This document shows, piece by piece, positions 41,375 to 49,457 of a stretch of DNA of 64,000 nt. The notes below the pieces were generated by a model that was not told the origin of the DNA, made no database searches, and worked only from the letters and a program-made list of their open reading frames with translations. Position numbers and translations under genes: made by a program. The DNA comes from Brucellaceae bacterium (GTDB lineage: Bacteria; Pseudomonadota; Alphaproteobacteria; Rhizobiales; Rhizobiaceae). Numbering within the stretch: the first letter of the stretch is position 1; each line of letters starts with the position of its first letter. The stretch lies in assembly GCA_020637755.1 (NCBI GenBank), contig JACKJW010000005.1:89798-153797 (forward strand). Direction: 5' to 3'.

Positions 41375-42990
41375 GCTTCGACGGACCTTCCCTTGAGGGC
41401 GAAGAGGCCGCGGGGACGCTTCTGGATGAAGATGATGATGAAGACCAGCACGAGGATCTTGCCGAGCACGGCGCCCGCATAGGGCTCCAGGAACTTGTTG
41501 ACAATGCCGAGCGAGAGAGCGCCGACCAGCGTGCCCCACAGGTTTCCGACGCCGCCAAAGACCACCACCATGAAGCTGTCGATGATGTAGCCCTGGCCGA
41601 GGTTGGGCGAGACGTTGTCGATCTGCGAGAGCGCAACGCCTGCCAGACCCGCCACGCCGGAACCGAGCGCAAAGGTCATCGCATCAACCCATGGCGTGCG
41701 GATGCCCATGGCCGAGGCCATGCGCCGGTTCTGGGTGACGGCGCGCATCTTCAGGCCGAGCGAGGTCTTGTTGATCGCCCAGAGCAGCACGGCGAAAACA
41801 GCGAGCGCAAAGACGATGATGTAAAGCCGGTTCCAGGTCATCGACATTTCGCCGATGGAAACCGCACCCGACATGAAGGAGGGGTTGGCGACCTCGCGGT
41901 TGGTCGGGCCGAAGATGGTGCGCACCGCCTGCTGGAGGATCAGCGATACGCCCCAGGTGGCGAGCAGCGTTTCCAGCGGGCGGCCGTAGAGAAAGCGGAT
42001 GATGCCGCGCTCCATGACGAGGCCGACCGCGCCGGAGACGAGGAAGGCAAGCGGCAGGGCGATCAGCAGCGACCAGTCGAGCAGCCAGGGCGCGGAATTG
42101 CGGATGACTTCCTGCACCACGAAGGTGGTGTAGGCTCCGATCATCACCAATTCGCCATGGGCCATGTTGATGACGCCCATGACACCGAAGGTAATGGCTA
42201 GGCCGATGGCCGCGAGAAGCAGGACGGAGCCGAGCGACAGGCCGTACAGCGCATTCTGGCCAACATTCCAGAGCGCAAGGCGATCCTTGATGCGCGTGAT
42301 GGCTGCATCGGCGCGCGCCTTCAGCTCGCCCCCGGCGGAAGCGGAGAACTGTGTGAGGAGGCCCATGGCATCGCGGCTGCCAATGGCGGCCACCGCATCG
42401 ATGGCTTCAGCCTTGGCAGCGGCATCGCGGTCCGAAAGAAGGATGGCGGCTGCGCGGGCGGTTTCCATGCGGGCCCTGACGGCTGCATCGGTTTCGGCGG
42501 CAAGCGCGGCCTCGATGCTTTCCAGCGCGGACGGGTCGGGATTGGCGATCAGCGTTTCGGCGGCGCGCATGCGCACGGCCGGGTCTTTTGCCGCGAGTGT
42601 GAGTGCACCCACTGCATCGCGAATGTCGCGGCGCAGTGAATTCTTGATCTTCACCTTGGTCAGCGCGGCTTGCGGCTCCGCGCCGGCCGGCTCTCCGGTC
42701 AGAGGATCGATCAGGGTTGCCGGATCGGCGGTACCACGCACGATGAAGACACCATTGTCGGAGCCGCGCACCACCAGTTCACCGTCCGAGAGCGCATTGA
42801 GGGCACGTGCGGCGCGAGGATCACCCAGCGCGGCCAGCCCGTCGATCACCGCGGCGATTTCCTTGAAGTTGGTGGCGCTGCCAAAACCGGCGATCGCCTG
42901 ACGCAGCGCGGTATCGTCCTGCGCGCGGGCACCGAGGGCACTTGTGAGGACGACCAGCAGGGACAGAAGGAAAAGGCGGATGGGGCGCAT
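41371..42990 (-). CDS. urtB: Urea ABC transporter permease UrtB
   Basis: A 539-residue LivH-like permease. An N-terminal signal peptide (MRPIRLFLLSLLVVLTSALG) leads a roughly 230-residue helical, Ala-rich repeat-like periplasmic region. The permease part follows, with GLAITFGVMGVINMAHGELVMIGAY (core GVMGVINMAHGE) and FGGVGNLWGTLVGA. The long N-terminal domain is characteristic of UrtB rather than of amino-acid permeases. The ATG at 42988-42990 is chosen over an upstream open extension. A hairpin separates it from urtA. Confidence 0.94.
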   Translation of the reverse strand: MRPIRLFLLSLLVVLTSALGARAQDDTALRQAIAGFGSATNFKEIAAVIDGLAALGDPRAARALNALSDGELVVRGSDNGVFIVRGTADPATLIDPLTGEPAGAEPQAALTKVKIKNSLRRDIRDAVGALTLAAKDPAVRMRAAETLIANPDPSALESIEAALAAETDAAVRARMETARAAAILLSDRDAAAKAEAIDAVAAIGSRDAMGLLTQFSASAGGELKARADAAITRIKDRLALWNVGQNALYGLSLGSVLLLAAIGLAITFGVMGVINMAHGELVMIGAYTTFVVQEVIRNSAPWLLDWSLLIALPLAFLVSGAVGLVMERGIIRFLYGRPLETLLATWGVSLILQQAVRTIFGPTNREVANPSFMSGAVSIGEMSMTWNRLYIIVFALAVFAVLLWAINKTSLGLKMRAVTQNRRMASAMGIRTPWVDAMTFALGSGVAGLAGVALSQIDNVSPNLGQGYIIDSFMVVVFGGVGNLWGTLVGALSLGIVNKFLEPYAGAVLGKILVLVFIIIFIQKRPRGLFALKGRSVEA

Positions 42991-43016
42991 GGCGGTTCCG
43001 TTGTTGGTCTGCGTTG

Positions 43017-43049
43017 AAAAGGCGGGCGAAGCGCGCTCCGCCCGCCTTT
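43017..43049 (-). terminator. Hairpin with T-run between urtA and urtB
   Basis: On the minus strand AAGGCGGGCG pairs with CGCCCGCCTT across 10 bases and is followed by TTTT. A smaller ATGTCC/GGACAT hairpin (43055-43070) precedes it. It probably reduces read-through and raises urtA mRNA over the permease genes. Confidence 0.7.
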
Positions 43050-43071
43050 CCGTCATGTCCGGGAGGACATC

Positions 43072-44361
43072 TTACTTGGCATCACCGAGGCACTTGTTGG
43101 TCTCGGTGTTGTAGTTGCCGCACTTCAGCTCGACCCAGTCGGCCTTGAGCGGCTTGGATTCCGGCAGGTAGTCGGACCATGCGTCGCCCGGCACCAGGTC
43201 GTCGGTCTTCCAGACCGTCTCGAACTGGCCGTCGGCCTGGATTTCGCCGACGAGCACCGGCTTGGTGATGTGGTGGTTCGGCAGCATGACCGAGGTGCCG
43301 CCGGTCAGGTTCGGCACTTCGGTGCCCGGCAGGGCGTCAATCACCTTGTCGGGATCGGTGGTGCCGGCCTTCTCGACGGCCTTCACCCACATGTTGAAGC
43401 CGATGTAATGGGCTTCCATCGGGTCGTTGGTCACGCGCTTGTCGTTCTTGGTATAGGCCTTCCATTCCTTGATGAATTCGGCATTGACCGGGGATTCCAT
43501 CGACTGGAAGTAGTTCCAGGCGGCCAGGTGGCCGACGAGCGGAGCGGTGTCGAGGCCAGCGAGTTCTTCCTCGCCCACCGAGAAGGCAACGACCGGGATG
43601 TCCTCGGCCTTGATGCCGGCATTGCCCAGCTCCTTGTAGAAGGGAACGTTGGCATCGCCGTTGATGGTGGAGACCACGGCGGTCTTCTTGCCGGCCGAGC
43701 CGAATTTCTTGATGTCGGCGACGATGGTCTGCCAGTCGGAGTGACCGAATGGCGTGTAGTTGATCATGATGTCTTCGGCAGCGACACCCTTGGCCTTGAG
43801 GTAGGCTTCGAGGATCTTGTTGGTCGTGCGCGGATAGACGTAGTCGGTGCCCGCCAGCACCCAACGCTCCACGCCTTCTTCCTTCATCAGGTAATCAACG
43901 GCCGGGATGGCCTGCTGGTTCGGAGCGGCACCGGTATAGAACACGTTGCGCTCGCTCTCCTCGCCCTCATACTGGACGGGGTAGAAGAGGATGTTGTCGA
44001 GTTCCTTGAAGACCGGCAGGACGGACTTGCGCGACACCGAGGTCCAGCAACCGAACACGGCGGCGACCTTGTCCTTGGCGATCAGCTCGCGGGCCTTTTC
44101 GGCGAAGAGCGGCCAGTCGGAGGCCGGGTCGACGACGACGGCTTCGAGCTTCTTGCCGAGCAGGCCGCCCTTGGCGTTCTGCTGGTCGATCAGCATCAGC
44201 ATGGCATCCTTCAGCGTGGTCTCGGAAATCGCCATGGTACCGGACAGCGAATGCAGGATGCCGACCTTGATTGTGTCTTCTGCATGGGCGCCGATGGACA
44301 GGGCCGAGGTGGCGAGCATGGCGGCAAAGCCGGCGAGCACGGATTTCTTGGATACGGTCAT
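43072..44361 (-). CDS. urtA: Urea ABC transporter substrate-binding protein UrtA
   Basis: A 429-residue periplasmic binding protein with a signal peptide (KKSVLAGFAAMLATSALSIGAHA) cleaved near residue 25. The mature part starts EDTIKVGILHSLSGTMAISE and includes FGCWTSVSRKSVLPV, NILFYPVQYEGEESE and NYTPFGHSDWQTIV, all characteristic of UrtA/FmdD rather than branched-chain amino-acid binders. The ATG at 44359-44361 is preceded by GGAG. A sigma-54 promoter lies 40 bases upstream, fitting nitrogen control of urea uptake. The urease genes lie about 10 kb away on the other strand. Confidence 0.95.
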   Translation of the reverse strand: MTVSKKSVLAGFAAMLATSALSIGAHAEDTIKVGILHSLSGTMAISETTLKDAMLMLIDQQNAKGGLLGKKLEAVVVDPASDWPLFAEKARELIAKDKVAAVFGCWTSVSRKSVLPVFKELDNILFYPVQYEGEESERNVFYTGAAPNQQAIPAVDYLMKEEGVERWVLAGTDYVYPRTTNKILEAYLKAKGVAAEDIMINYTPFGHSDWQTIVADIKKFGSAGKKTAVVSTINGDANVPFYKELGNAGIKAEDIPVVAFSVGEEELAGLDTAPLVGHLAAWNYFQSMESPVNAEFIKEWKAYTKNDKRVTNDPMEAHYIGFNMWVKAVEKAGTTDPDKVIDALPGTEVPNLTGGTSVMLPNHHITKPVLVGEIQADGQFETVWKTDDLVPGDAWSDYLPESKPLKADWVELKCGNYNTETNKCLGDAK

Positions 44362-44401
44362 ATGGTAACTCCGACAGGTTTGTTTGCACCGCAACGATGT
44401 G

Positions 44402-44417
44402 TGCAACGTCCATGCCA
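44402..44417 (-). promoter_or_regulatory. Sigma-54 promoter of urtABCDE
   Basis: On the minus strand TGGCATG-N4-TTGCA matches the RpoN consensus TGGCACG-N4-TTGCW with one mismatch and correct spacing. The predicted start (about 44391) gives a 30-base leader before the urtA ATG. Confidence 0.8.
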
Positions 44418-44713
44418 GTTTTCCGGCCGTCCCTGCGTGCTGGCGTTTATCAAGGGAATCCGGCCACTTGCCACGGCCGGCCCCGTCTGATGGCGCACAA
44501 AAGGGCATCCGGTGGATTTGCCTAATTTTTAATCATATGAGATATGACTGCTTTGTTTTTGGGCAAATCCGGGGTCACGCAGCGCTTTTGATGGCGAAAT
44601 GAACACGCCGCCGCTATTGTCGGTGCGCTGCTTTCAGGCGGCAGGTTGTTTGCACCAAGGCAACCCGGCGCCTTCCGCCCGCCAGCGGAGGGCGCCAAAC
44701 CAGCGGCAAAAAA

Positions 44714-44730
44714 TTGCAACCAGGATGCAA
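44714..44730. repeat. Inverted repeat, possible activator site
   Basis: TTGCA-N7-TGCAA, a perfect 5-base inverted repeat about 300 bases upstream of the sigma-54 promoter and 15 bases from the FNR-type box. It shares TGCA half-sites with NtrC sites but is not a full match. Confidence 0.35.
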
Positions 44731-44744
44731 CAATTCGGCTCGAC

Positions 44745-44758
44745 TTGATCTCGCTCAA
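44745..44758. promoter_or_regulatory. FNR/FixK-type box upstream of hemA
   Basis: TTGATCTCGCTCAA matches TTGAT-N4-ATCAA at 9 of 10 positions, about 200 bases upstream of the hemA start. Oxygen control of hemA by FixK/FnrN proteins is known in some rhizobia. Confidence 0.55.
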
Positions 44759-44958
44759 GGATTGTTCGCCCAACCATGACAAATAGTAGCACCATAGCGG
44801 GGTTGGCGTGGCGCCTATTATCCCGCAAAATGCACCCAACGGGCCGGACTGCCTATGATGGCGGCCCGGTTTGGTTTAAGCACGGCAGTCTGGCCAATGA
44901 TGCGTGATTGCTGTAAGACACATGCAAAAAACCGCATGTGGTGACGGGAGTGGACAGT

Positions 44959-46173
44959 ATGGATTTCGAGAACTTCTTCCAGGAGCGGCTGGCCGACCTC
45001 AAGAAGGAAGGCAATTACCGTGTCTTCGCCGACCTGGAACGCAAGGCGGGCCAGTTCCCCCGTGCTGTCCGCCACAATGGCGGCGCTGTGCGCGATGTCA
45101 CCGTCTGGTGCTCGAACGATTATCTCGGCATGGGCCAGCATCCGGCCGTGGTCGAGGCCATGAAGGAAGCCATCGAAAAATGTGGCGCGGGAGCCGGCGG
45201 CACGCGCAACATTTCGGGCACCAACCACTACCACGTGCTGCTCGAACAGGAACTGGCCGACCTGCACGGCAAGGAAGCCGCGCTGCTCTTCACCTCGGGC
45301 TATGTGTCCAACTGGGCGGCGCTCGGCACCCTGCTCAACAAGATTCCCGGCGTCATCTGCTTCACCGACGAGAAGAACCATGCCTCGATGATCGAGGGCA
45401 TCCGTCACTCGCGCTGCGAAAAGGTGATCTGGAAGCACAATGACGTCGCCGACCTGCGCGCCAAGCTGGAAGCCGCAGACCCGAAGGCGCCGAAGATGAT
45501 CGCCTTCGAGAGCGTCTACTCGATGGATGGCGACATTTCCCCAATGAAGCAAATCTGCGACCTCGCCGACGAGTTTGGCGCCATGACCTATCTCGACGAG
45601 GTGCATGCGGTCGGCCTCTACGGTCCGCGCGGCGGCGGCATCGCGGAGCGCGAAGGCCTGATGGACCGCATCACGGTCATCGAGGGTACGCTCGGCAAGG
45701 CCTTCGGCGTGATGGGCGGTTACATCACCGGAACGGCGGCGCTGGTGGATTTCGTGCGCTCGTTTGCTTCGGGCTTCATCTTCACCACGGCCCTGCCGCC
45801 GGCGCTTGCCGCCGGTGCACGTGCCTCGATCCGTCACCTCAAGGCGAGCCAGATGGAACGCGCCCGCCATCAGGAGCGCGTCGCCAAGGTGCGTGCGACG
45901 CTGGATGCGCGCGGCATTCCCCACATGATGAACCCGAGCCACATCATCCCTGTGATGGTGAAGGATCCGGTCAAGTGCAAGTGGCTGTCGGACATCCTGC
46001 TCGACAATTACGGCATCTATGTCCAGCCGATCAATTATCCGACCGTCGCCAAGGGCACCGAGCGGCTGCGCATCACGCCGTCGCCCTACCATTCGGATGC
46101 CGACATCGAGCATCTGGCCGGTGCGCTGTGCGACCTGTGGAGCCAGTGCGCGCTGGCCCGCGCGGTGGCCTGA
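44959..46173 (+). CDS. hemA: 5-aminolevulinate synthase
   Basis: A 404-residue PLP enzyme that makes ALA from glycine and succinyl-CoA (Shemin pathway), the haem entry route in alphaproteobacteria. The blocks VWCSNDYLGMGQHP, GGTRNISGTNHYH and YLDEVHAVGLYG and the PLP-lysine motif EGTLGKAFGVMGGY are intact. The ATG at 44959 follows GGGAG at 9 bases and gives the standard rhizobial length; a GTG seven codons earlier is rejected. A strong terminator follows. An FNR-type box upstream suggests low-oxygen induction. Confidence 0.96.
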   Translation: MDFENFFQERLADLKKEGNYRVFADLERKAGQFPRAVRHNGGAVRDVTVWCSNDYLGMGQHPAVVEAMKEAIEKCGAGAGGTRNISGTNHYHVLLEQELADLHGKEAALLFTSGYVSNWAALGTLLNKIPGVICFTDEKNHASMIEGIRHSRCEKVIWKHNDVADLRAKLEAADPKAPKMIAFESVYSMDGDISPMKQICDLADEFGAMTYLDEVHAVGLYGPRGGGIAEREGLMDRITVIEGTLGKAFGVMGGYITGTAALVDFVRSFASGFIFTTALPPALAAGARASIRHLKASQMERARHQERVAKVRATLDARGIPHMMNPSHIIPVMVKDPVKCKWLSDILLDNYGIYVQPINYPTVAKGTERLRITPSPYHSDADIEHLAGALCDLWSQCALARAVA

Positions 46174-46202
46174 GCGGCCCCAAACATCCCGGTCTCTCTG
46201 GA

Positions 46203-46226
46203 AAGCGCCCTTCGGGGCGCTTTTTT
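46203..46226 (+). terminator. Intrinsic terminator of hemA
   Basis: AAGCGCCC-TTCG-GGGCGCTT followed by a T-run, 30 bases after the hemA stop: an 8-base stem with an extra-stable UUCG loop. Confidence 0.92.
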
Positions 46227-46365
46227 CATGGGCCCAAGTCCTTGAAAAGCATGTGGTCAACGAGAAATCTGCCGGACCGTTAAAATGCCGCCCTTTGCAT
46301 AAAGGTTGCGGTCAGCTTCCTGCGCGAAAATCAGTCATCTCAGACGTTTTTCAGGAGGATGCAGC

Positions 46366-46656
46366 ATGCCCCTTGAACACACGGAAACCAATTTCACCGA
46401 AGTGCTCGACGGTCAGGCCTTTGCCATGCGCAACGGCGCCATGCGGGTCATTGTCATCGTTGCCAATGAAACGCTGGTCCGCATGAACATGCCGGAGGAC
46501 ATGGACCGGCAGGGCACGTTCCTGACGCAGTACCTGCCCTTCTGGCAAGAGATCGCCATCGCCAAATATTCCGCCGGGAAGTTCGAGAACCGGGGCACGC
46601 GGCTGCGCATTTCACCGGCGGATGTGGCCCGCCATCTGGCGCAAGCCGCAGCCTGA
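46366..46656 (+). CDS. Small hypothetical protein, DUF1488-like
   Basis: A 96-residue soluble protein starting MPLEHTETNFTEV. The core VNETLVRMNMPEDM-like segment (seen as IVANETLVRMNMPEDM) and IAIAKYSAGKFENRGTRLRI-SPAD recall DUF1488 proteins, small unknown proteins common in Rhizobiales. The assignment is tentative. An AGGAGG lies 7 bases before the ATG, so the start is firm. It ends 5 bases from the convergent fructokinase gene and has its own 190-base upstream region after the hemA terminator. Confidence 0.65.
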   Translation: MPLEHTETNFTEVLDGQAFAMRNGAMRVIVIVANETLVRMNMPEDMDRQGTFLTQYLPFWQEIAIAKYSAGKFENRGTRLRISPADVARHLAQAAA

Positions 46657-46661
46657 CGCCG

Positions 46662-47585
46662 TCACGCCAGTTCGGAGGCCCAGGGCGGATTGGCGCCTGC
46701 GCGCGATACGGTCACGGCTGCGGCGTGGACGCCCATCTCCAGCGCAGGGCGGATGAGCGCCTCGCCCATCTCCTCCAGCGCCGCCGGCGACAAGGCGTCC
46801 CGGGCGGCGAGGCCTGACAGGAACCCCGCATTGAAGGTGTCGCCGGCGCCGACCGTATCCACGACATCGACACGGCGTGCCGGCACATGGATTTCGCCGC
46901 CGGCAAACCAGGCGGCGGCGCCCTCCTCCCCGCCCGTCACGAGCACCACCTTCGGGCCGCGCGACAGGAGGGAGCGGGCAAGGTCTCCGGCAAATCCCGG
47001 TCCCTCCAGCCAGTGCAAGTCCTCGTCCGACAGCTTCACGATGGTTGCGGCTGCGATCATGCGCGACAGGCGCGCCCGGTAAGCCGTCTCGTCGCGGATG
47101 AAGCCGGGGCGGATGTTGGGGTCCAGCATGGTCAGGCGGCCTGCCGCATTGGCCAGCATCAGCGCCTCATAGGTGCTGCCGCAGGGATCGACGGCGAGGC
47201 TGATGCCACCAAAGAACAGGGCCTTGACCTCAGGGCCGATAATGCCCGTTTCGCTGAGGGCCAGCATGCGCCCGGCGGTGTTCTCGTCGTAAAAGGCATA
47301 TTTCGCCTGACCGTTGACCAGTTGAACGAAGGCAAGCGTGGTCGGCCGGTCCGAGCGGACTACATGATCCGCCTCCACCCGCGAGGCGGCCAGACCGTCC
47401 ATCAACATTGCGCCGAACATGTCGGTGGAGATGCCGGAAAGGAAACCAGCCGGCGCGCCGAGGCGGCCGAGCGCGATGGCCGTGTTGTAAACCGCCCCAC
47501 CGCAATGGGGCGCGAACAGAGCCTCGCCGCCCGCACCGTTGCGCGGCAGCATGTCGATCAGCGCTTCCCCACAACACAGGATCAT
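46662..47585 (-). CDS. PfkB-family fructokinase
   Basis: A 307-residue ribokinase-fold sugar kinase starting MILCCGEALIDMLP. The substrate GG motif is GGAVYNTAIALGRLG, and the anion-hole/catalytic motif is DVVDTVGAGDTFNAGFL. Placement in a fructose-type locus and the CGEALIDML start fit fructokinase (fructose to fructose 6-phosphate), but other ketohexoses are possible. Its ATG overlaps the stop of the RbsD/FucU gene by ATGA, so it is cotranscribed with it and with the ROK regulator. Confidence 0.85.
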   Translation of the reverse strand: MILCCGEALIDMLPRNGAGGEALFAPHCGGAVYNTAIALGRLGAPAGFLSGISTDMFGAMLMDGLAASRVEADHVVRSDRPTTLAFVQLVNGQAKYAFYDENTAGRMLALSETGIIGPEVKALFFGGISLAVDPCGSTYEALMLANAAGRLTMLDPNIRPGFIRDETAYRARLSRMIAAATIVKLSDEDLHWLEGPGFAGDLARSLLSRGPKVVLVTGGEEGAAAWFAGGEIHVPARRVDVVDTVGAGDTFNAGFLSGLAARDALSPAALEEMGEALIRPALEMGVHAAAVTVSRAGANPPWASELA

Positions 47586-48010
47586 GGCCGGATCACTCCC
47601 TTTCTGATGATCATGTTGGCATAGAGAGCCGGTTCGGATGTTGCCACAACAGCATAGGCGGCGCGAACGCGATCATAGAAGGCATTGCCCGCAAGCCCGG
47701 TCACGGGGCGGTCCGGCACCATGGCCGCGCACAGGCCGTCGATCGCGCCATGCATGGCTTCCAGGCGCTGCGGGTCGCGCCCTGAGGCCGGACGAAAGAT
47801 CGCATGCGCCACATCCTCGTCGACCGGCATGACCGTCAGCACCGCGCGGGCGACCTCGATGAGGCCGAGACCGTCGCAACGCACGACGCGCCGGCCATGG
47901 GCGGCAGCGGGATAGTTGGCATCGACCAGGGCGATCTCGTCGCCATGGCCCATGGAGCGCAGCACGTGCAGGAAATCGGGTCCGAGCAGCGGCGGAATGT
48001 TGATCAACAT
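47582..48010 (-). CDS. RbsD/FucU-family sugar mutarotase-like protein
   Basis: A 142-residue protein of RbsD/FucU type. MLINIPPLLGPDFLHVLRSMGHGDEIALVDANYPA (core LRSMGHGDEIALVDANYP) includes the His and Asp of the pyranase/mutarotase site, and ANMIIRKGVIRP is the typical end with the Tyr-Ala-Asn motif. The family interconverts anomers of fucose or ribose. FucU-like proteins are common in rhizobial sugar operons, where the sugar is often unknown. It lies 2 bases after the ROK gene and overlaps the kinase start. Confidence 0.88.
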   Translation of the reverse strand: MLINIPPLLGPDFLHVLRSMGHGDEIALVDANYPAAAHGRRVVRCDGLGLIEVARAVLTVMPVDEDVAHAIFRPASGRDPQRLEAMHGAIDGLCAAMVPDRPVTGLAGNAFYDRVRAAYAVVATSEPALYANMIIRKGVIRP

Positions 48011-48012
48011 GG

Positions 48013-49242
48013 TCAGGCCTCCCCGCCCGGCGCTGGCTGGCCGGTGAGAAAGCGTTCGGCGAGCGGGAGGGTTGCCGCGCCGAGTGCGCGCGCATTGGGT
48101 CCGACATGGCCTTCGCGGATGACAAGCGGCTCCGTGCCGGCACGGTTGAGCCTCTCCAGATGCCGCCGGGCCGAGGCGACGAGCCTTTCGCGCACCTGGC
48201 CGGGCATCCAGCCGTCAATGATGGCTGTGGGAAAATCGATCACGCTTGCTGCCGCCAGGATGGCCTGGGCCAGGCCGAACCCGGCACTGTCGAGCCAGTC
48301 TTCAAGCGCCGTCTCGTCGATTTGCCAGCCCTCGGCAGTCGCGTAAAGAGAGGCGGTTTCCTGTCCGGCCGCGGCCAGGGCGCGTTCCAGCGTGCGCAAG
48401 GATGCCACGTCGATCAGCTGGCAGAGCTGCCCGTCGCGGCGGGTGACGGGCATCGATCCCAGCGCGCCGGCATTGCCGCTGGACCCGGCATAGAGCGCGC
48501 CATTGAGCACGACGCCGCCGCCGGCGAAGAAGCCGATGTAGAAATAGAGGAAATCGCGCGGCGCGGTTTCCGGCGCGAAGACAAGCTCCGCGTTGCAGGC
48601 AGCAGACGCATCGTTCTGCAAATAGACCGGCAGGCCCGTGGCCGCGGCGATGTCCGAACGGATGTCGGCGTGGCGCCAGGCATTGATGACGGGTTCCGGC
48701 GCACCCATGGCCTCGGTCCATTCCCACATCTGGAAGGGCATGGCGATGCCGAGGCCGCTGACGCGATGGCGGCGCTCCGGCGCGAGGGATTGCGTCAGCT
48801 CCGCGATGGCCGAAACAGTGAAGCTGCGGACCATGTCCGGTTCCGGCCAGGGATAGGTGCGACGGACCTGGCCCAGCACGGTGCCGGTGAAGCCGGTCAG
48901 CACGACATCGGCGGAGCGGCGCCCGAGCTTCAGGCCGATAAAATAGGCGCCATCCGGGTTGAGCGCCATGGGCACGGAGGGCTGGCCGACCTTGCCGCGC
49001 ACCGGATCACCTTTGGTGAGCAGGCCGTCGCTTTCCAGCGCCCGCATGATGACGGAGACCGTCTGTGCCGACAGGCCCGTCAGCCGCGCGATGGCGGATT
49101 TGGGCATCGGGCCAAGCCGGCGCAGCAGGGTCAACACGAGCCGCTCGTTGAGTTGACGCATGCCGGACTGGTTCGTGCCGCGATGAAAGCGGTCCGGACC
49201 GGGGGCGTCTTCCTCGCGTGCTGTGAAGCTCGAATCGGTCAC
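48013..49242 (-). CDS. frcR: ROK-family transcriptional regulator, FrcR-like
   Basis: A 409-residue repressor. The N-terminal winged helix (LNERLVLTLLRRLGPMPKSAIARLTGLSAQTVSVI; core KSAIARLTGLSAQTVS) is fused to a ROK sugar-binding domain (GLGIAMPFQMWEW, NDASAACNAELVF, FYIGFFAGGGVVLNG). The zinc-binding Cys motif of sugar-kinase ROK proteins is not apparent. The GTG at 49242 is chosen because GGAGGA lies 7 bases upstream; the upstream ATG at 49266 has no good site. It is divergent from frcBCA and probably represses both sides through the repeat at 49326-49346. Confidence 0.85.
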   Translation of the reverse strand: MTDSSFTAREEDAPGPDRFHRGTNQSGMRQLNERLVLTLLRRLGPMPKSAIARLTGLSAQTVSVIMRALESDGLLTKGDPVRGKVGQPSVPMALNPDGAYFIGLKLGRRSADVVLTGFTGTVLGQVRRTYPWPEPDMVRSFTVSAIAELTQSLAPERRHRVSGLGIAMPFQMWEWTEAMGAPEPVINAWRHADIRSDIAAATGLPVYLQNDASAACNAELVFAPETAPRDFLYFYIGFFAGGGVVLNGALYAGSSGNAGALGSMPVTRRDGQLCQLIDVASLRTLERALAAAGQETASLYATAEGWQIDETALEDWLDSAGFGLAQAILAAASVIDFPTAIIDGWMPGQVRERLVASARRHLERLNRAGTEPLVIREGHVGPNARALGAATLPLAERFLTGQPAPGGEA

Positions 49243-49325
49243 GTGTTTTCCTCCAATGGCCGTCATCTTCTGCGCATGCCCGGCATCTGGAAACAATGGG
49301 CTTCCACCCGCTCGCTGTCAATAAT

Positions 49326-49346
49326 TAAATAAGATTGATTTATCTA
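49326..49346. promoter_or_regulatory. Candidate ROK operator next to the frcB promoter
   Basis: TAAATAAG-N5-TTTATCTA, an imperfect A+T-rich inverted repeat in a G+C-rich genome, directly followed by a perfect -35 hexamer TTGACA (49347-49352) facing frcB. The -10 is not clear. Confidence 0.5.
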
Positions 49347-49457
49347 TTGACAAACGGTTCCGGTTCGCGCTTTCTTTAGGTCAAGGCAAACCCTGGGAGG
49401 ACCGGGACCGGCCCCCAGCTTCCATGCTGAACTTTCAAATCGACGGGAGGAAAATCC

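Larger units (their letters stand above)
44362..44958. other. Regulatory intergenic region between urtA and hemA
   Basis: A 597-base gap between divergent genes with no convincing coding frame. It holds the urtA sigma-54 promoter (44402-44417), a 17-base TTGCA/TGCAA inverted repeat (44714-44730) and the FNR-type box for hemA (44745-44758). A short TTGC-N6-GCAA repeat at about 44649-44662 and A+T-rich stretches near 44521-44570 are also present. It is the least G+C-rich part of the window. Confidence 0.7.
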
